A DNA stretch of 9,032 nucleotides from Bacteroidales bacterium H10 (lineage in GTDB: Bacteria; Bacteroidota; Bacteroidia; Bacteroidales; Muribaculaceae), in assembly GCA_001701295.1 (NCBI GenBank), contig DAAV01000130.1:4218-13249 (forward strand), read 5' to 3'. Position numbers and translations under genes: made by a program. Of this stretch, positions 5,379-9,032 are shown in pieces; within the stretch, counting starts at the first letter, position 1, and the number at the start of each line of letters is the position of its first letter. The notes below the pieces were generated by a model. The model had not been told where the DNA came from and made no database searches. It saw only the letters and a list, made by a program, of their open reading frames with translations.

Positions 5379-7211
5379 ATGTATCTGACAATAATAACAC
5401 TGCTTCTCGCTGCCGCCGGGTTTGTCTGGGGCCGCATACGTGCCGACATTGTTGCCATGATAGCACTGTTGGTACTGACTCTTTCCGGTATCCTCACGAC
5501 TCAGGAGGCGCTTTCCGGTTTTTCAAATCCGATCGTGATAATGATGGTCGGCCTCTTTGTGGTCGGTGGCGCCATCTTCAACACAGGCCTCGCCAAAATG
5601 CTCGGTGCCCGTCTGTCGCACATAGGCAATGGCAGTCCGACACGTCTTTTCCTTGTCGTGGTACTGGCTACCGGATTTATCGGAGGATTTGTCAGCAATA
5701 CCGGAACCGTAGCTCTGATGCTTCCGATTGTCGTCTCGATGGCAGCCGCCTCCGGTGCGTCGGCTTCCCGTTTTCTTATGCCTATCGCTTTTGCTTCAAG
5801 CATAGGCGGTATGCTGACGCTGATCGGTACGCCTCCCAATCTTGTCATAGCCGAGGCTTGGGAAGAATACAGCGGTCAACCGCTCACGATGTTCACTTTT
5901 CTGCCGACCGGCCTTATATGTCTTTTGGCCGGAACATTGCTGCTGATTCCGCTCAGCAGGATTCTTACAAGAAAAAAGAATAATGGAAAGACAGCATCAA
6001 AAGGGCATCGTTCTCTGACCGATATTGTCGAGGAGTATAATCTTAATAATGATCTTTGGCGCATCGATGTTCCTTCATCTTCACAGATTTCCGGCCTTAC
6101 ATTAGGGGCGTTGTCGCTCAGGTCCAATTACGGTCTGGACGTTATGGAGCTGCGCATGGAGGAGAGGAGAGGACTTCTCAGAAATGTGACGCAGGAGGCC
6201 CCTACATCAGCTTCGGTCATAGATGCCGGGAACGTGCTGTTTATTCGCGGACCGCGTGCGAATGTAGAGCGTTTTGTGACGGATTACGGTCTGAAAATAG
6301 CCGATGACTCCAAAGAGACGCGTGGCAATCTCGATTTCTATGACATCGGGCTGGCCGAGATTGTCGTGCTTCCTAATTCAGGTATACTCAAGGAAACTAT
6401 CGCGCAGCTTGACTTCCGCAACAGGTATAACGTAAATATATTATGCATAAGACGCGGACGCGAATACATTGTGGACGATCTGGGTTCGCAGAAAGTTGCT
6501 AAGGGAGATGTGCTCCTTGTTCAGGGCACATGGGAGGCCATAGGAAAGATAAGCGAAGACTCACGTGACTGGGTCGTGCTCGGCGAACCGGAGAGCCAGG
6601 CCTCGAAGGTGACGATCGACTACAAGGCTCCCGTGGCCGCCGTGATCATGCTTGCGATGATCGGGGCGCTTGTGTTCAGTTCCGTTCCCGCGGTCTTCAT
6701 TGTGCTCGCGGCGGCTGTGATGATGATGCTTTCGGGATGTTTTCGTTCGGTGGCTGACGCATACAAGACTATCAACTGGGAAAGTATAGTGCTCATAGCG
6801 GCCATGATGCCCATGAGTTTCGCTCTTGAGAAAACAGGTGTGAGCGAGATAGTCAGCAGATCTCTTGTCGATCTGCTCGGGGGAATCGGCCCGCATTGGC
6901 TCATGGCCGGAATATACTTTACGACTTCTCTGCTGACACTGTTTATATCGAATACGGCGACAGCCGTGCTTATGGCGCCGATAGCGGTGCAGAGTGCCGT
7001 GGCCTACGGCGTGAGTCCGTTGCCTATGCTGTTTGCCGTGACTTTCGGAGCCTCGCTCTGCTTCATGTCACCTTTCTCTACTCCTCCTAATGCTCTCGTC
7101 ATGCCTGCCGGCCAGTACACGTTTATGGATTATGTCAAAGTGGGAGCACCGCTCCAGCTTTTGCTCGGTGTACTCATGATACTGACAATACCGCTCTTCT
7201 TCCCCTTCTGA
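5379..7211 (+). CDS. SLC13-family sodium/anion symporter with two RCK_C domains
   Basis: An inner-membrane permease of 610 residues in the DASS/SLC13 (CitT-like) family. Two membrane halves of several helices each flank a cytoplasmic insert. The first half carries GGFVSNTGTVALMLP (102-116) with the sodium-site SNT at 106-108, and LIGTPPN (148-154). The second half repeats this as FISNTATAVLMAP (522-534) and FSTPPNALVMPAGQY (566-580). Residues about 200-400 form two RCK_C (TrkA_C-type) domains, each ending in a glycine-rich strand: VLFIRGP (286-292) and VLLVQGT (378-384). An upstream GTG (5337) is in frame but lies inside the loop of the terminator hairpin and adds MPVRSGFSTIIRLL, so the ATG at 5379 is preferred. 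The substrate is unknown: sulfate, di- or tricarboxylates and other anions are all known in the family. No promoter was found in the 125-base gap after the CoA-transferase gene. Confidence 0.88.
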   Translation: MYLTIITLLLAAAGFVWGRIRADIVAMIALLVLTLSGILTTQEALSGFSNPIVIMMVGLFVVGGAIFNTGLAKMLGARLSHIGNGSPTRLFLVVVLATGFIGGFVSNTGTVALMLPIVVSMAAASGASASRFLMPIAFASSIGGMLTLIGTPPNLVIAEAWEEYSGQPLTMFTFLPTGLICLLAGTLLLIPLSRILTRKKNNGKTASKGHRSLTDIVEEYNLNNDLWRIDVPSSSQISGLTLGALSLRSNYGLDVMELRMEERRGLLRNVTQEAPTSASVIDAGNVLFIRGPRANVERFVTDYGLKIADDSKETRGNLDFYDIGLAEIVVLPNSGILKETIAQLDFRNRYNVNILCIRRGREYIVDDLGSQKVAKGDVLLVQGTWEAIGKISEDSRDWVVLGEPESQASKVTIDYKAPVAAVIMLAMIGALVFSSVPAVFIVLAAAVMMMLSGCFRSVADAYKTINWESIVLIAAMMPMSFALEKTGVSEIVSRSLVDLLGGIGPHWLMAGIYFTTSLLTLFISNTATAVLMAPIAVQSAVAYGVSPLPMLFAVTFGASLCFMSPFSTPPNALVMPAGQYTFMDYVKVGAPLQLLLGVLMILTIPLFFPF

Positions 7212-7287
7212 CGCGTTTTCTTCACGGCGCGATGCAAATATGGTCATAAAAAGCAAAAGATTGAAGACAATACTTGGGAATATTTGT

Positions 7288-7295
7288 TAATTTTG
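7288..7295 (+). promoter_or_regulatory. Candidate -7 element directly before the CDF gene
   Basis: TAATTTTG matches the Bacteroidetes -7 form TAnnTTTG exactly. The nearest -33-like element is ATTG (7260-7263), 24 bases upstream, which is weak and a little too far. If used, transcription would start at about 7299-7303, on top of the ATG at 7302. Confidence 0.35.
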
Positions 7296-7301
7296 CAGAT
7301 T

Positions 7302-8243
7302 ATGAATACCAAGCACCATTCAAAAACCCTTTCTCAGGCTCTCCCCGACGAGAGCGGTAAGTCAGCACATGCCATACGCAGGGTAGTGCGTATCGGTTGT
7401 GCGGTCAACGCATTTCTCATGGTCCTCAAGATAGTCGCCGGACATTTCGGCCACAGCGACGCTCTTGTGGCCGATGGTTTCCATTCGCTCAATGATCTTG
7501 CGGCCGATATAATCATGCTCATCTTTGTCGGTATCTCATATCGTGCGGCCGATGCGCGATATGCCTACGGATATGGAAAATTCGAGACCTTTTCCTCTTT
7601 CCTGATTTCCGCTTTTCTGATTGTGATATCATTGATGATCGGAGCGGAAGCAGCGGAGTCTGTAGTAAGCTACGCGCGTGGCGAGATTCTTCCGCAGCCC
7701 GACATCTGGACATTTGTCGTGGTGCTTTTCGCCATGGGCTGCAAGGAAGCATTGTTTCATTTCTATTCACGTGCCGGTAAGAAGGCCGATTCGAAGGCCC
7801 TCATGGCCAATGCGTGGCACCACCGCAGTGATGCGCTTGCATCTGTGGCCACACTTGTCGGTGTCACTTTCTCGCATTTCTTCGGTCCTGCGTTCCGTAT
7901 CCTCGATCCGCTTGCTTCGTTTGTGATCGCGGTGTTTATCTTTGTTCCAGCCGTCAGACTGTTCCAGCCCGCTTTCGCGGAACTGATGGAGCGTTCGCTC
8001 CCTGTGACAGAAGTGGAGAAAGCGCGTGCTGTTATCGCATCAGTCGCAGGAGTGGAAGGCATATCTTATCTGAGAACGCGCCGCAACGGGCATCATCTTA
8101 TTTTTGATGTGGGTATCGAGGTGGATCCGCATCTGACCATAGATCAGGGCGCGGAGATCGCATCTTCTATCGAATCGGTTCTACGCGCGGCATATTGCCC
8201 GCACATTCTTGTATCGGTCACCACACGTCCCGCAAAATCTTAG
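7302..8243 (+). CDS. Cation diffusion facilitator (CDF) family metal efflux protein, probably zinc
   Basis: An inner-membrane divalent metal/proton antiporter of 313 residues, the normal CDF length. Six membrane helices span roughly 27-220, followed by a cytoplasmic C-terminal domain (about 225-313). Helix 2 carries LVADGFHSLNDLAAD (55-69) and helix 5 carries NAWHHRSDALAS (170-181). His61/Asp65 and His173/Asp177 form a canonical HD-HD transport site, which in characterised CDFs usually goes with zinc (sometimes also cadmium or cobalt). YGYGKFE (89-95) after helix 2 and LDPLASFVIA (201-210) in helix 6 are further family marks. The C-terminal domain has metal-ligand-like residues (GHH at 263-265, DPH at 275-277). 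The ATG at 7302 is chosen over an in-frame TTG at 7284, which overlaps the promoter-like TAATTTTG. Nothing suggests functional linkage to the permease upstream. Confidence 0.92.
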   Translation: MNTKHHSKTLSQALPDESGKSAHAIRRVVRIGCAVNAFLMVLKIVAGHFGHSDALVADGFHSLNDLAADIIMLIFVGISYRAADARYAYGYGKFETFSSFLISAFLIVISLMIGAEAAESVVSYARGEILPQPDIWTFVVVLFAMGCKEALFHFYSRAGKKADSKALMANAWHHRSDALASVATLVGVTFSHFFGPAFRILDPLASFVIAVFIFVPAVRLFQPAFAELMERSLPVTEVEKARAVIASVAGVEGISYLRTRRNGHHLIFDVGIEVDPHLTIDQGAEIASSIESVLRAAYCPHILVSVTTRPAKS

Positions 8244-8257
8244 GTATCGGTCGGAAT

Positions 8258-8294
8258 CGGACAGAATGTGTTTAATTTAAATACTTTCTGTCTG
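8258..8294 (+). terminator. Long near-perfect hairpin after the CDF gene
   Basis: Bases 8258-8274 pair with 8278-8294 around a 3-base loop: 16 pairs including two G-T wobbles, with a single T/T mismatch at 8267/8285. The lower stem is GGACAGAA against TTCTGTCT and the upper part is AT-rich. It begins 14 bases after the CDF stop. No T-run follows, so it may be a weak terminator, a 3'-end stabiliser or a protein-binding palindrome. Confidence 0.45.
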
Positions 8295-8311
8295 GAGAAA
8301 CAACATTTCTC
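8295..8311 (+). repeat. Small hairpin adjoining the previous one
   Basis: GAGAAA (8295-8300) pairs with TTTCTC (8306-8311) around a 5-base loop. It abuts the longer hairpin and is followed by an A-rich stretch, then the ddl promoter-like box. The stem is only six pairs and AT-rich, so its function is uncertain. Confidence 0.25.
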
Positions 8312-8323
8312 GAAAAAAATCTG

Positions 8324-8331
8324 TAAATTTG
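8324..8331 (+). promoter_or_regulatory. Candidate -7 element for ddl
   Basis: TAAATTTG is an exact match to TAnnTTTG. The expected -33 position (about 8300-8304) shows no TTTG, so only half the promoter is recognisable. The inferred start at about 8335-8339 would give a leader of roughly 70 bases before the ATG at 8406. The position after the CDF-gene hairpins suggests ddl starts its own transcript. Confidence 0.4.
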
Positions 8332-8405
8332 CAATTTGGAATAGACCGGAACTGTAATCGCACATTTTACCCTTGTCGAAAATGCCGGTCGACACTTATA
8401 AGAAA

Positions 8406-9032
8406 ATGAAAACCAACGTAGCAGTCTTTTTCGGAGGTCGCTCTGTGGAACATGAGATCTCCGTCATTTCGGCCATTCAGGCCATCAACGCATTTGACGC
8501 TGACAAATATGAAATAATCCCGGTGTATATTTCCAAACAGGGAAGATGGTATACCGGCTCAAATCTTCTTGATCTCAAGAATTACCGCAATCTCGACAAA
8601 CTGGTGTCGGAGGCAGAAGAAGTTTTCATGCGTCCCGAATATGGCGATTATAATCTATATAAGGTCAATACCGGGCTTTTTTCGAAAAAGAATCCGGTGG
8701 TGGCCGAGCTGCATGTCGCAATTCCGGTACTTCACGGCACAAATGGCGAGGATGGAATTTTTGAAGGCCTGCTGGAGACTATCGGCATACCTTTTGCCGG
8801 CTGCAACACTCTTTCTTCCGCCAACGGCATGGACAAGATCACTATGAAGATGATTCTCCGCGCCGAAGGCATTCCGGTCGTGGACTATGTCTGGTTTACC
8901 GACAATGAGTGGAATTCGGGCCGCGACGCTATTGTGGAGAAGATTGAATCGAAACTCGGCTATCCTGTGATTCTCAAGCCGGCCAATCTCGGCTCGTCCG
9001 TAGGTATCGGCACGGCGGCCGATCGCCGTGAG
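8406..9032 (+). CDS. ddl: D-alanine--D-alanine ligase, N-terminal 209 residues
   Basis: A cytoplasmic ATP-grasp ligase that joins two D-alanines for peptidoglycan precursors. The gene runs off the right edge; complete Ddl has about 320-370 residues. The N-terminal domain starts MKTNVAVFFGGRSVEHEIS, with Glu15 at the position of the conserved substrate-site glutamate in characterised Ddls. LHGTNGEDGIFEGLLE (109-124), IPFAGCNTLSSANGMDK (128-144) and the nucleotide-binding KPANLGSSVGIG (191-202) are all family signatures. The EGLLE segment has Glu119-Glu120-Gly where many Ddls have Gln-Gly; I attach no functional meaning to this. The omega-loop Tyr/Phe residue that separates D-Ala from D-lactate use is outside the window. 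An in-frame ATG at 8382 would add eight residues (MPVDTYKK); 8406 matches usual Ddl N-termini and is preferred. Neighbouring cell-wall genes are not visible. Confidence 0.95.
   Translation, partial: MKTNVAVFFGGRSVEHEISVISAIQAINAFDADKYEIIPVYISKQGRWYTGSNLLDLKNYRNLDKLVSEAEEVFMRPEYGDYNLYKVNTGLFSKKNPVVAELHVAIPVLHGTNGEDGIFEGLLETIGIPFAGCNTLSSANGMDKITMKMILRAEGIPVVDYVWFTDNEWNSGRDAIVEKIESKLGYPVILKPANLGSSVGIGTAADRRE

Overview
The window looks like chromosomal DNA of a gut-type anaerobe of the order Bacteroidales, possibly Muribaculaceae-like; the family level is a guess. Three things support this. The best promoter candidates match the Bacteroidetes form (TTTG about 20 bases before TAnnTTTG). No start codon is preceded by a clear GGAGG ribosome binding site. 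The gene content (IorAB, a Bacteroidetes-style class I aminotransferase, an RCK_C-containing SLC13 permease) fits the group. There are no tRNAs, rRNAs, insertion sequences, integrases or CRISPR repeats.

Layout. Positions 1-156 (minus strand) hold the first 52 codons of an exported protein resembling the N-terminal domain of DsbD. A 219-base AT-rich divergent intergenic region (157-375) follows, with a candidate promoter facing each way. From 376 to 5253 (plus strand) runs a tight four-gene cluster: iorA, iorB, a PLP-dependent aminotransferase and an acetate-type CoA-transferase, with gaps of 23 and 35 bases and finally a 4-base overlap. Two tandem hairpins (5277-5358) close the cluster. Next come an SLC13-type permease with a cytoplasmic RCK_C insert (5379-7211), a cation diffusion facilitator (7302-8243), a hairpin-containing intergenic stretch, and the 5' part of D-alanine--D-alanine ligase (from 8406, running off the right edge).

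How the genes fit together. The cluster reads as a complete oxidative route for aromatic amino acids. The aminotransferase would make an arylpyruvate, IorAB would decarboxylate it oxidatively to an arylacetyl-CoA plus reduced ferredoxin, and the CoA-transferase would pass the CoA to acetate, releasing the arylacetate and giving acetyl-CoA for ATP formation. The substrates are inferred from family membership and gene order.

The two most notable points are both in iorA. The protein ends without the C-terminal two-cluster ferredoxin domain of classical IorA. Its last sense codons form an in-phase A_AAA_AAA heptamer directly before the stop codon, and the -1 frame from there is open straight into iorB, so an IorA-IorB fusion by frameshifting is possible.
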